Shown here: positions 11,371 through 21,865 of the stretch, one piece after another
Position numbering within the stretch: the stretch's first letter is position 1
Layout of the letters: the number at the start of each line of letters is the position of its first letter
Assembly (NCBI RefSeq): GCF_963259705.1
Contig: NC_081849.1
Location: 58,624,093 to 58,688,092, forward strand
DNA length: 64,000 nucleotides
Direction of reading: 5' to 3'
Source: Myotis daubentonii
Taxonomy: Eukaryota > Chordata > Mammalia > Chiroptera > Vespertilionidae
Notes under the pieces: generated by a model
The model's input: the letters and a program-made list of their open reading frames with translations, nothing else
Databases searched by the model: none
What the model was told of the DNA's origin: nothing
Translations under genes and position numbers: made by a program

Positions 11371-12340
11371 CATTCTCTTTATTATTCATTACTAACAGAG
11401 GTAGTTTCTGTTGCTGGTGAGAATTATTTGAGTGTTTAGTAAAACTTTCAAAATCGTCTCTTAGATCTTAAAATAGCTTTTAGTTATCTCCTCTTTACGT
11501 TTATGCATATAAACACAAACTTTTAAAGCCAAAGAAATAGTTTAAAAGTAGGCACACGATGTTTACAAATAAAAGTTTTTTTTTTTTAATTTAAAAGTTT
11601 ATCTAACAACCAATAAAATGGAAACTTGTGAATGTGTTAGGAAAATGCTAGCCAGATTTTTGTAAACCAGATCAAATAAAATATTTGAAAACTATGCTAT
11701 TTGTTGACTCCCATAAATTTAAAAGTAAGTCTAACAAATTTGCTATTCTTGCAATGCCTACATTTTATGAGTTTCCCATCATTATTGGAATGAGAAATCA
11801 GCATTGCGAACACTGTGCTAAACTTAATTTTTTTATTTGACTTTTTCAACTCACTAATACACTGCTTGTAACTTTGCCCTGGCAGAAATACTAGTATACA
11901 TAAAAGATTAAATTTAAGAGGCACCTCCATTGTGTTTCTCAGAAAAGTTTTTAACTATGCAACTTTGAAAGGAAGGCAAAGATGCATTTGCCAATCTACA
12001 GCTGGACTTAAAATATTACTGAAACCATTTTTGAAGGATTTTGAAAAGTTTCTTTCCAATTATTAAAATAAGCATTTGCTTTTAACAGCAGACAATCAAA
12101 ACATCCACCCAATTTTTTTTTCCCACTTGGAGTACCCACTGAGTGAGAAAAGTAATTTTTTTCGCATATAGAATCTATTTTAGTTAGTCCAGCAGGTTTC
12201 TGTTGTTGTTGACTGATTTTTAGTTCCACAATATATAACCTTTAACAACTCATGATGGTGGGAACAAAATATATTCTATCAGTTTACAACTCAAGTCATT
12301 TCAGCATCTGCTGCTCCCCCTAGGAAAGCCTGGCTTTTAA
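11371..12340. other. AT-rich unique sequence
   Basis: T- and A-runs (for example 11577-11589) but no recognised repeat family. A pyrimidine-rich stretch ending in CCCCCTAG at 12315-12322 and 'cttttaacag' at 12334-12343 lies just upstream of the candidate exon and could supply 3' splice sites. Confidence 0.45.
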
Positions 12341-12532
12341 CAGGCTCATCAGCAAATCTGTGGGAGAAAAGTCTTGAGGGCATTCAACCACCCTGAGGTG
12401 CCCACGGTGATCATCAAGGATGCTTCCAGGAACAGCCTGTTACATTCCAACCTGTTTGAGGACATTAGGAGGTCGCTGAATGTCTTCCAAGTGAGCTTTG
12501 AGCATGCCCCAACACCCCTATTGTCTGCACAG
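12341..12532 (+). pseudogene. Candidate exon or gene fragment, product unknown
   Basis: A frame open from 12341 (a stop is at 12338) translates through KVLRAFNHPEVPTVIIKDAS and continues to LLSAQ at 12532. There it meets CAG|GTAATT, a plausible 5' splice site. Wobble positions are GC-rich (for example CTG, AAC, GTG, ATC, AAG, GAC), unlike the surrounding AT-rich DNA, and the other two plus frames have early stops. An upstream acceptor could be the AG at 12342-12343. I do not recognise the protein family. It may be a real exon of a gene whose other exons lie outside the window, a fragment of a retrocopy, or a chance GC island. A product is not assigned. Confidence 0.35.
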
Positions 12533-13400
12533 GTAATTTGGGTTGATCAGATTCTTGCCCATATTCTTTATCTTCTCTCCTCCATCTGCTCCATGGTTAA
12601 TCTCTCAGTACATCCAACATTGACACTTCCGTCAGACTGGGAAATCTGTCTTTAACTTCCCGCTAAAGGAGGAGCTGTGCTGTGAATGGTATGAGCTCTC
12701 CTGTTTCAGGTCAGTAATGAGTGAGGCATGAAACCCTGTGCCTCGGCTCTCCTGTCCAACTCTGAAATAAGTGCCACAGCAGGACGGCTGGCTCTTTGAA
12801 GTATCCCTTCTTGTCAATCACATTGACTAATTACCAGGAGAGCCTTGTTCACTTGGCAAACTTGGGATTTGCTCTAAAAAACACCACTAACTCATGGAAC
12901 TTGAGGAACTGTCATTCTTTCTGCTGATTCATTTATTTTATTCCTTCATTGTTGTCTGGTACATGAGGAGGAAGGGAGCTCTATTTTAGTGGCTAGAACT
13001 TGGTCTCTCAGTGAAATTCTGTGTGGCAGAGAAGTCTGACGTTTCCTCTTCCTTCTACTTTGTTTCTCTCTTTGGGCCCTGCCACTGTGACAGCGGTGTT
13101 ATGGAAGGAGCAGTGGGCAGAGAGGGAGTAAACCCTGGTCTCTGGTACCTGCGCTGCCTGTGCCCAGCACTGTGGCCTCAAGCAGTCCCATAGCCTTGTT
13201 AAGGGATCTTCCCAATTGCCCATTTTTCACCATTTTTCTCTCAGTCATGCATGGGAGCAGGAATAGTCAGGAGATAATTAGCGTTTACTATTACATATAT
13301 ATATCTTGGAGTGAATCATATGCAGTGACCATTATTGTAGGTCAGGCAATTTGATAGGTTCAAACAAATAGATTTCTCTATCCATACTTCAGGGCCTAAG
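12533..13400. other. Unique sequence downstream of the candidate exon
   Basis: Somewhat GC-richer than average, with no further exon that continues the 12341-12532 frame convincingly. Overlapping frames at 13008-13223 lie on both strands and look like chance. Confidence 0.4.
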
Positions 13401-13404
13401 GATG

Positions 13405-13595
13405 GATATCTATATTATGTTTATATCTATATCTATATCTATATCTATACTTATACCTATATCTAATATATATCTATATCATATCTATATCTAATCTATA
13501 TCTATGTCTATATTATATCTATATAATATCTATATATTCCATTCAAATTGTGTGTGTATATATACACACACATACACAATACACACACACACACA

Positions 13596-13642
<47 letters not shown>
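13405..13642. repeat. Compound microsatellite (TATATC)n-(CA)n-(TA)n
   Basis: Imperfect ATATCT hexamer units run from 13405 to about 13538. They are followed by a CA-rich tract (13565-13599) and a pure TA tract (13600-13642). A perfect inverted repeat, GTGTGTATATATACACAC, sits at about 13552-13569. Confidence 0.9.
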
Positions 13643-13645
<3 letters not shown>

Positions 13646-13649
13646 TTGG

Positions 13650-15149
13650 CAAATTATACTTCTTAGGTATTTTCTTACTGTCATGATCAGATCTGTCTTG
13701 AGTCTAAATAGTGGAGCAGATAGAAACAGTTCTTAGTATCCACAAGTATTTTTTTCTGTCTTGCCTTCATATTACTCCCCACTTCCAATTTCCTCATCCC
13801 CACCCCAGGTTAAATCCAGGCATTCAGAGCTTCATGATCTTCTCATCTTATTCATGGATCATCAGTCAGTCTACCTCATTCCTGTCCTTGCCTGTCTTTC
13901 ATGTGATTTCAACACATTATATTCCATGCACTATGTGAGATAAAAGAGGGCATATGAAGAAGAGCTCAAAATTGATGACAAACTCAATAACAGGCTATTT
14001 TAAATAGCTATTATGGCATAATGTTGTTAAAGATAATTCCATTTTAACCAGAGGATCATTTGTACGCTTTTAAAAAAAATGTATTTGTGTGTGATCATGG
14101 AATTAGAGGGATAATAAAATCAAATGGGAAAGTGGTTGCTTGATTTGGTCCAGAGAACGCTCTTGAAGCTGTATTATTGGTGCATTCTAGAAAGGTTAGT
14201 CCTTTTGAGAGTAACACTATATTCTGGGCTTTTTTTGAAGATTCAAATACTTGTCTGTTTAAGGTAGCCTGTGCCTAATGGCCTTATTAACTTTTTTTTT
14301 TAACTAAGACACATTCCAATCAAATGGTATAGTGAGGCCCAGATGACAGGCAACCTGATGCACAAGAGAACCATATTCTGGGGTTGGCATCATTTCTTCT
14401 AAATCGGAGAGCTGGAATGTTTTTGTAACTGAATATTTCACTTACAATTTATATAAAAATAGTGCAAGCATTCTTTTTCTGCTTCCTATTATGTGTTAGC
14501 CACAAATTCAAAGAGATATTTAATATCTCAAACTAGTTACATTTGTTTCATTCTTCTTTTAGATGAGCATTCCTTTGAGATTTCTAGTGGAAGAAATGGA
14601 TAGCTCCCATGTCAGGAATCCTCCCAAGGGCCTTTCTCTCTTACTTGAAGCATCTTCTGACAGTGACATATGGAAAAGTCTCATCTGTAGGTAAAGCTTT
14701 AATTAAAATCACCCCTTTAGTAGCATTCAACACTGGTCCTTTGCCCAGTTGTGACATAATCAGAAATGTGTGTTTTCCTAGTCAGTGCTTCAGGATTTAA
14801 ATGTGAGCATCACAATTTGGATTTCTCAGCTTGTTCCTTATTTATAATCACAGACCTTGGGCATAGGAGAAAAGTGGTTTTAGATATTGGGATAGGGGTA
14901 TTGAGTGTAGTTTTCATGATCATAAACTCTCACCGAGTCGCTAATTTTTGAGGATTACTACATTAAATACCACAGCGTCCATTTTTTCTTTAGGAGTAGA
15001 GTAAGATCCATCTTTGGTTGTCAAGGGAAAAAAAATTCAGGTTTATCTTAATGAGAGTATATCACTGCTGATGCACTGCAGCTCTCATCTATTTAGGAAG
15101 AGTTTATACAGTATTTTATTTTTTATTGACTCCTCACCCAAAGACATGT
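13650..15149. other. Unique sequence, no gene supported
   Basis: Pyrimidine-rich patch at 13750-13810, otherwise AT-rich. No transposon ends recognised and no coding bias in the short open frames. Confidence 0.5.
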
Positions 15150-15589
15150 GTTTTATTTATTTTTAGAGAGGGAGAGAGAGAGAAGCATCAATCTGAGAGA
15201 GAAACATTGCTTGATTGTCACCCATAGGCACTCCAAATGGGGATTGAACCTACAACCTAGGGCAGTGATGGCGAACCTTTTGAGCATGGCGTGTCAGCAT
15301 TTTGCAAAACCCTAACTTAACTCTGGTGCCGTGTCACATATACAAATTTTTTGATATTTGCAACCATAGTAAAACAAAGACTTGTATTTTTGATATTTAT
15401 TTAATATATTTAAATGCCATTTAACAAAGAAAAATCAACCCAAAAAATGAGTTCGCGTGTCACCTCTGACACACATGTCATAGGTTTGCCATCACTGACC
15501 TAGGTGGTATGTGCTCTGACCACCAAGCCAGCCCATGACCTTTTGATGTATTGGAAGATGCTCCAACAAATTGAGCCACATCGGCCAGG
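15150..15589 (-). mobile_element. Ves SINE split by a hAT insertion
   Basis: The minus strand reads head 'cctggccgatgtggctcaat' from 15589, then continues across the hAT insert into 'gggattgaacc' complement and an AACATTG...GAGAGAGAG tail near 15160. The two halves rejoin exactly when 15263-15497 and one target duplication are removed. It also carries an extra segment near 15530-15560 relative to other copies. Confidence 0.8.
15263..15497. mobile_element. Nonautonomous hAT element, CAGTGATGGCGAACC type
   Basis: Termini CAGTGATGGCGAACCTTT and the inverted ATAGGTTTGCCATCACTG flank a 235-bp AT-rich interior without transposase. The near-perfect 8-bp target duplication ACCTAGGG (15255-15262) / ACCTAGGT (15498-15505) supports hAT transposition. 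Short nonautonomous hAT elements with these ends occur in vesper bat genomes. It sits inside a Ves SINE, so it is younger than that SINE. Confidence 0.88.
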
Positions 15590-16105
15590 AAAAGAGATTA
15601 TATGTTCTTATTGAAAAGATTTTATTCCATAGACAGAAGCAGAGTGTTTTTGTTTGTGTTTTGACACCTCACTAGTGTGTTGGTGTGGGGCATGCTGATG
15701 CAGCAGAGGTACCCAAGAGGTTTCCCTAGTGGGGGTGCAAGAGGAGAGAACAGAGATGGATAATAGTAAGCAGGGATGTAAGAACAGGACTGAAGGCAAA
15801 GTGCGGGGTCACTGTGGGAGACAGAAATGGCAGCCAGTCTCAGAATGGAGGAAGAAGCAAGAATAATGTCCCTGGTGGAGAAAAATCATCCAATAAGCGT
15901 AGGGGGAAACTTGGGAAAAGGTCTGGGACGGAGAGAAGGACTCTGGGAAGAACCGGGCCATCGTCTAGGGAGGAGGGAGGCCTGGTTTGCAGAAGAGCAT
16001 CAGGAGGAGAGCGATGACAAGGAAAGAACGTCATTATTGAAGGGCAGGCTTTCTTTAAAAACACTGTCCTCAGGGTGGGTTAGCTCCCTTCTGGACTAAA
16101 TAGTG
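15590..16105. other. Unique purine-rich sequence
   Basis: 15790-16020 is GA-rich and yields overlapping low-complexity open frames on both strands (Glu/Arg-rich or Pro/Ser-rich). Composition explains these; no domain is visible. Confidence 0.5.
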
Positions 16106-16109
16106 TCGC

Positions 16110-16365
16110 ATGTTTACATGTTACTTACCCCTTCTGGTCTTCCTTGTCTTTGTAACTAGCAAGCCTAGCATTCTAGTTGCTCAGGCTAAAAAAGAACATG
16201 GAGGCAACCTTGATCCCTGTCTGTATCCCAGGCCCAATATCCAATTGTCTTTCATTCTCATGGACTCTACTATAGAAAGATACCAAGACCCACAGTTATT
16301 TCTCATCATCTCCTTTGCTACTTCCCTGGTCCAGACCATGTTCTCTCTTAGCCAGACTGTTACTT
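16110..16365 (+). repeat. Ancient interspersed repeat, probably L2
   Basis: 'gttgctcaggctaaaaaaga', 'aaccttgatccctgtctgta', 'cccaatatccaattgtcttt' and 'ccctggtccagaccatgttc' follow the order of an old pyrimidine-rich mammalian repeat that I associate with L2. Family assignment is tentative. Confidence 0.45.
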
Positions 16366-16534
16366 GATAGCCCAGCCCTTGGGTTTGGCCCTTGTTCTCC
16401 TATAGACGATTCTCAGTACGTCTACCTGAGGGGCCTTCCAAGCCCTCCAAGTATCCCCGCCTCCCCAGCGTGAACATCCGAGCCCTGACTCTGTCCTCCG
16501 GGGCTCACCATCAGGGATTCTCTCCTGGCAGCAC

Positions 16535-16612
16535 GTGGAATGCCTTGGGGAGTTTTAAGAGGCATGCTGATGCCTGGGTTCTAACCCCAACCAGGTAACT
16601 TTGAAGCCCTGG
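16535..16612 (-). repeat. MER5-like fragment
   Basis: 'ggggagttttaagaggcatg' then 'ctgatgcctgggttctaacc' resembles the antisense half of MER5 (GCTTGTTAAAACACAGATTGCTGGGCCCCACC). It is short. Confidence 0.45.
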
Positions 16613-16633
16613 GAATGATTCCTGGACGCTCTC

Positions 16634-16774
16634 AGTTTTGGGGTCTCAACAGTGAGTGAGACCAACTCCCCCTGCATGGATTGGACTGCTGGGTTTGTCT
16701 TGGCAGTAACCAGTGAGGCTGCTCAGTCGGAAACCATAGACTAGTTTTGGGGTTTCAGCAGTGAGCGAGACCAA
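16634..16774 (+). repeat. Pair of 32-bp direct repeats
   Basis: Copies at 16634-16665 and 16743-16774 match at 29 of 32 positions and start 109 bp apart. Each begins AGTTTTGGGGT and contains a short hairpin (GGTCTCA / TGAGACC in the first copy). The intervening sequence is not obviously duplicated. No family recognised. Confidence 0.6.
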
Positions 16775-17029
16775 GTTTCAACTCTCAAGCCCTTGCTAAC
16801 TGGCAAGGAAGAACAGAGCCCCACCCAGGTCATTGTAAAACTCTTTGTCAAGTGCTACACCAGCTGGATGAACAGATTTGGGGGGACACTCAGAGAAAAC
16901 CAGGAAATTACACATAGCAGAGGAAAGTCAAAGAAATAGCATCCTGCTGGGCCCTGGAGGTTGAGATTTTCCCTGAGAGAGCAGGAGAAAAAGTGTACCC
17001 CTAACAACCTCATTTATCTTGGCTATGAG

Positions 17030-17445
17030 ACGCTAGGAGGAAAGAAGTTGATGTGAATAAGAGCTGAGGCCTTTGAATCAAGCAAACCTGGGTTCAATTA
17101 TGTAGGCAAATTATTTTGCTAACCCGTAGAGCAGGGTTGGGGAACGTCTGGCCCACGGGCCCCATAAGGCCTGTGACATCATTGGGTCTGGCCCTGTCAT
17201 GCCATTAGGGGCAAGTTAATTAAATGTTTGGCCAAACAGAGCAGGCTAATGTTTAAGCTGATGATTTTGTATGGCCCTCAAATGATGTTATAAATATCCA
17301 AATGGTCCTTTGGCAGAAAAAAGGTGCCCACCCCTGCTCTAGAGCCTCAATTTTCCTATCTGTGAAATGGAGATGGTAATGGTGCCTATCTCACAGGGAT
17401 GTGAGAACTATCAACTGTATCGGCACATTATAAGTATTCAGTGTT
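17030..17445 (-). repeat. MIR relic split by a hAT element
   Basis: The antisense MIR halves are 'gaatcaagcaaacctgggtt' to 'ttttgctaacc' on the left, and 'gcctcaattttcctatctgt' with 'gcctatctcacagggatgtg' on the right. They flank the 17132-17336 element and read continuously when it is removed. Confidence 0.7.
17132..17336. mobile_element. Nonautonomous hAT element, CAGGGTTGGGGAAC type
   Basis: Starts CAGGGTTGGGGAACGTCTGG and ends GGTGCCCACCCCTG. Interior words such as 'caagttaattaaatgtttgg' and 'atgttataaatatccaaatg' fit a bat hAT family. Flanking octamers CCGTAGAG and CTCTAGAG match at 6 of 8 positions, an aged 8-bp duplication. No transposase coding. Confidence 0.8.
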
Positions 17446-17500
17446 ACCAAAGCTAAGTTGGTATTTATTTCTTAGAAATTGGAAGGAATACCTTAAGACT

Positions 17501-17712
17501 CAGTGGTTCTCAACCTTCTGGCCCTTTAAATACAGTTCCTCATGTTGTGACCCAACCATAAAATTATTTTCGTTGCTACTTCATAACTGTCATGTTGCTA
17601 CTGTTATGAATCGTAATGTGAATATCTGATATGCAGGATGGCCTTAGGCGACCCCTGTGAAAAGGTCGTTCAACCGCCAAAGGGGTCGCGACCCACAGGT
17701 TGAGAACCGCTG
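17501..17712. mobile_element. SPIN/URR1-related nonautonomous hAT
   Basis: Begins CAGTGGTTCTCAACC and ends GGTTGAGAACCGCTG, the same ends as the SPIN copy at 3036. The middle differs ('accataaaattattttcgtt', 'tatctgatatgcaggatg'), as in the URR1/SPIN-derived type. The octamer CCTTAAGA occurs at 17491-17498 and 17713-17720. The left copy is separated from the CAG terminus by two extra bases (CT). Confidence 0.85.
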
Positions 17713-17734
17713 CCTTAAGAGGTTCATGGGTTGC

Positions 17735-17900
17735 ATAGCGTGCGGTGGCCTTCAGACCAGCAGCATCAGCATAACCTTGCGGTTAGTTGGTCCGAATGGC
17801 AGTGCTTTGGCCTGTCCCAGAACCACAGAACCGAGCCTGCATCCTAACAAGGTCCCCAGGCGATTCGTGTGCACATTACGTGTGAGGAGCACTTCGGTAA
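17735..17900 (+). repeat. MER5-like hAT-Charlie relic
   Basis: 'agaccagcagcatcagcata', then 'acaaggtccccaggcgattc' and 'gtgtgaggagcacttcggta' fit a diverged MER5A/B copy. The younger SPIN-like element lies immediately upstream, near its 5' edge. Confidence 0.65.
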
Positions 17901-19150
17901 AGCTCAAAAAGATGAATAAGAAACAGCTCATGCCCTTATGGAGCTGAGAGGTCCCTGAAACAGCTCTAGTGTTTACAGAAATAATTATAATGTGATAAGT
18001 GACATGAGACAGCCACGCCAAATGCGAAAATGCCACAGATTGTTTCAAGCTAAAATGGAAAAGAGTATAAAGTTTCTTTTCTGACTGATAAACTCTGAAA
18101 GTTCTTAAAGTCGCAGTGAGCCCTTTTCCTGCTCTGCCATCCTGCGCATGCTGTGCACTGCAGAGCTTAACACGTGTGGAAGTGGAGAGCTGAATTTGGC
18201 CATGCATGTTAGGGACAGTTGACCTGCAGGTTTAAGATGAATCATTGCCTGAAAGAAAAGGAAGTATCACAAGGTAGCAAAAATGATCCAAGAATTTTTT
18301 CTATGAAATAAACTACCCAAAGAAAGACCAGAGTTCAGATAAAGCATGTGAATGAAAATATTACAGTTACCTTAATTGTTGATCCTCATGCTTTTGAAAA
18401 TAAAACTACTCTTTAAATTCAAAAGCAACGAAGAAAACCAAAAGCTGCCTACAGTTTCCCCTGTTGACACTGTGAACAAAATATTGATTTGTTAATTTTC
18501 TCCTTCTTATGGTACTGATTTTACCTCATCTAGTTTACCACTGCAAGTTACCAGAAGTAAAGCAGTTTAGTCAAAGGGCATGATTAAACTCCTGTAATCA
18601 CTGCAGGGTACTTATGAGTTTTGGAAGCATTGGCCTCAAAATGAATTTAAATGATTATTAAAATAGAGAAAGAGACTGTTATTGTTTAGTGTATCTGAGG
18701 CAAAGAGTGGTATGTGTGGGATTTAAGAGAAACTACACCTACTATCCTTCTACACTTATCCCCCGCCCCCCTCCCAAAAAAAACACCTTCCAAAGGAGAT
18801 ACAGAATAAAAATTAAGACGACAAGATAATTCTCACGAGATGCAATAATGCAGACCCTTCTCCTGATGAAACGGAAAATTGTCAGGTTTATACAGAAACA
18901 GGTAGCTTTGAATTTGAAGGCTGTTTCAGTAATATTAAAAATATCTTTGCATTCTACTTGAATTCACTGCACAAGTATTTGCTTTTATATTTTTATTTAT
19001 TTATTTTCTAAATAAGCAGGTAAATTTTTCAAGTTTGGGGATATTTCACTTCAACTTGTGGTAAAACCACAAGACTTAGTATAATATAGGCAAAAACAAT
19101 AAGTTGAAAAAGTCTTTAACTTTCTGTCGCTGGCTATAATTACTTTTCCT
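17901..19150. other. AT-rich sequence, no gene supported
   Basis: A 151-codon minus-strand frame (17752-18207) overlaps the MER5 relic and has no recognisable domain or exon signal. The remainder shows no recognised repeat. Confidence 0.5.
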
Positions 19151-19390
19151 TTTAATTGAATTTATCAGGGTGACAGTGGTTAACAAAATTATACAGGTTT
19201 CAGGTACACAATTCCACGACACATCATCTGTGCACTGCATTGTGTGTTCACCACCCCACGTCAAGTCTCCGTCACCATTTATCGCCCTTTACCCTCCTTC
19301 TCCTCCTTTCACCTACACACCCTCCTTCCCCCCTGACAGTCACCACACGGTTGTCCATGTCCATGAGTTTTGTTTTATTTTTTAAATCTT
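19151..19390 (-). mobile_element. L1 3' end, truncated (antisense)
   Basis: The plus strand reads 'ttgaatttatcagggtgaca', 'aattatacaggtttcaggta', 'acatcatctgtgcactgcat' and 'gtgtgttcaccacccca'. This is the reverse complement of a laurasiatherian L1 3' terminus (TACACCTGAAACCT...TGTCACCCCAATAAATTC). The 27059-27495 L1 ends with the sense version of the same terminus. Confidence 0.8.
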
Positions 19391-21814
19391 TTTTGCTCAA
19401 TTCCAGATATTTGATGACTGTGAATAAATTCAGTGGGGTTTTGTTCTCAATATAAAGATGTGAAATACATAGTGAAAGTGATTTTCAGTGACAAATTGGA
19501 CCAATGTGACTCTGACATAGCAGGAGTGACCTTGTTCATGGTTAATTTTACTTAATATTGTTTTGTTACTAGTAATCTTTAAGATCTGTTATTATCTTAT
19601 TTCATATTGCAATTTCGTCTGGCAGTGGCTTTAGTGTTTACGTTTAAAAGTTACTTCAAATTGAAATTTCCTACCTACATTTTTCAATTAATGTGTATTT
19701 GAATAAAATGACCTAAAATAACATGTTTGCCTTGCCAATAATATTCTTAGGACTTCTTAAAAGTTGTTTCAGACAAGGGAAGATGGAAGGAAGTATAAAC
19801 TGGATAACAGATAATGAGAAGTATTTATATTATTTTCTTGGCTTCTTATGCACATGAAGTCAGTGCTTCACTTTCTCTTTAGGAATTAGCCATTCTCAGT
19901 TCTTCACCACTATCAATTAAAAGTTGAGGGACATTTCCCCCCACATTTCCCATGTGATGATGGCCCATTCAAATTCATATTGCTATGTGACATCTATTCT
20001 TAAATTGATTTTTATTTGAGCTCACTTAAATTTGACTTATTATTTATTGGACTTACTTCAAAAGGAAAATCTCTTGCTCATTTTTGAATAGTACATGGAT
20101 GGAGGGCTTATATGATTACAAATATTTGTGTTTAGGGAAATAAATTTGCTATGTTTAATGTGGTAACTAAAATGTTATTATTTTTATTTTACATGTCAGA
20201 ACCTGGATAAAATTGGCCAGCAAATATAATGCTATCATTTAGCTAATTTGCTGTAAAAACTGTTTTTCAGTAAATATTAGTTTGAGCCATATGAAATTGC
20301 TATTTGACCATTTTTTACCTACAGATATGGCATTTGCATTTGGCTCTACCTAACACTAAAAGCCAAAACATAGAATGTTATTATAATTAAAACAATAACA
20401 AATCAAACCATGGAACGAGTAACACCTCACACTTGGGGTGCAAATTTTTGTGCTAAAGAAAACAAACGCTAAAAGAAAAACATTTCTGAGGAACTTGCTC
20501 GTTTTATTATCATTGCACGAATGTGAAAAAGCTAATTAAAACTATTAATAACCAGAAAGTTGAAGGTAAAGTTGAAAACCTTTTCCAACAAAAGTTGGAT
20601 ACACAGCAAAAAACACACGAGTTTCTCTGAAATAACTTTGTGCTTCCTAACGAACATCAAACTAACCAAACTTCCTGATTTTAATTAGCGAGGAACAACC
20701 TCTTGGTTATTTTAATCTACTTTGGGTACTTATTTCCTTTTTTTATTGTTACAGGATTAGATGAAATATTAGTAATTACATCAGTTTGTCCCTTTGTAAA
20801 AGAGGAGGTTGTGTTACAGTTTTCTAAGGTGCCTTTCACCAATAGGCTGTGTTACAAATAGGAGAAAAAACCTAACATGGTTTAAAGAATATTTACTTAA
20901 GCAGTAATTATGACTGGAAAACATTAGAGTGGAAATGAGGTATGTTTTAGAGGCCTCTTTGCTTTAGCTCATTTTTTTGGGGGGGGGGAGTTCATTAAAA
21001 TAAAAAGAAGTTATAAACATTTAAACCATGACTATTTTTCTCCTTGAACTTTAGTTCCTGTTGAAATTGGAAAGAAAACTATGTGGCAACTTCTGTGTGC
21101 TACCAAGAGTGCTCAGCCACCTTCCAGGGGCTCTCACAAAGTGGCATAGCCTTTAGCCGTTCCTTTGTTAAGTGCCTGTCATGTGCCAGGGCTGCACTCA
21201 CAGGTTCTAGGACGTGGATCTTAGCAATGGAGATCCAGACACTTGTTTGATTAGCATATTTGGACATGCTTGCATTAACCAAACTCAAAAGATATTAATA
21301 CATAGACCAAAATGTAAATATATTGGTTTATAGTAAGAGTTATTTGTTCCAAATGATTCAGAATAGACATGTAAACCTGCTGAGTGCCGTCTCACTGGAA
21401 ATTACAGCGAAAATTAAATTATAACTAGAAGGCTGCTCAGTGAGTAGTTCTTAAGAGGGAATTGGATGCCTTGCATGATTCCTCTGATATTTGGATGTGT
21501 CCCATTCCACAATCATGATGCAACTTCCAGGAGGACCAGCTTGCTCAAAATTATGAAGCACAGCGTGCCTCCTATAGTTAGTGATTGGATGAGGATTATG
21601 TCTTTTGAAGATATCCTTTTTTGTCTCAATTTCACATTACATTTCCCTCCTTGACCAAGTACTTTATATAAGCTTGCTAATCCAACTTTCTAGCTTAATG
21701 AATGGCCCCAAAAAGGTGCTCAAGAAAGGCTTAATCAATGGACACTACCATTAAGTAAGCACCAACGTTTTTATCTTCTAAGACACTTTGTGTACAGTGT
21801 ATTGGTTCACTCTA

Positions 21815-21865
<51 letters not shown>

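Noticed and set aside
13504..13736. Ile-Tyr and Thr-His repeat frames
   Set aside because: Translation of TA and CA dinucleotide tracts.
17752..18207. 151-codon minus-strand open frame
   Set aside because: Overlaps a MER5 relic, with no recognisable domain or splice context.
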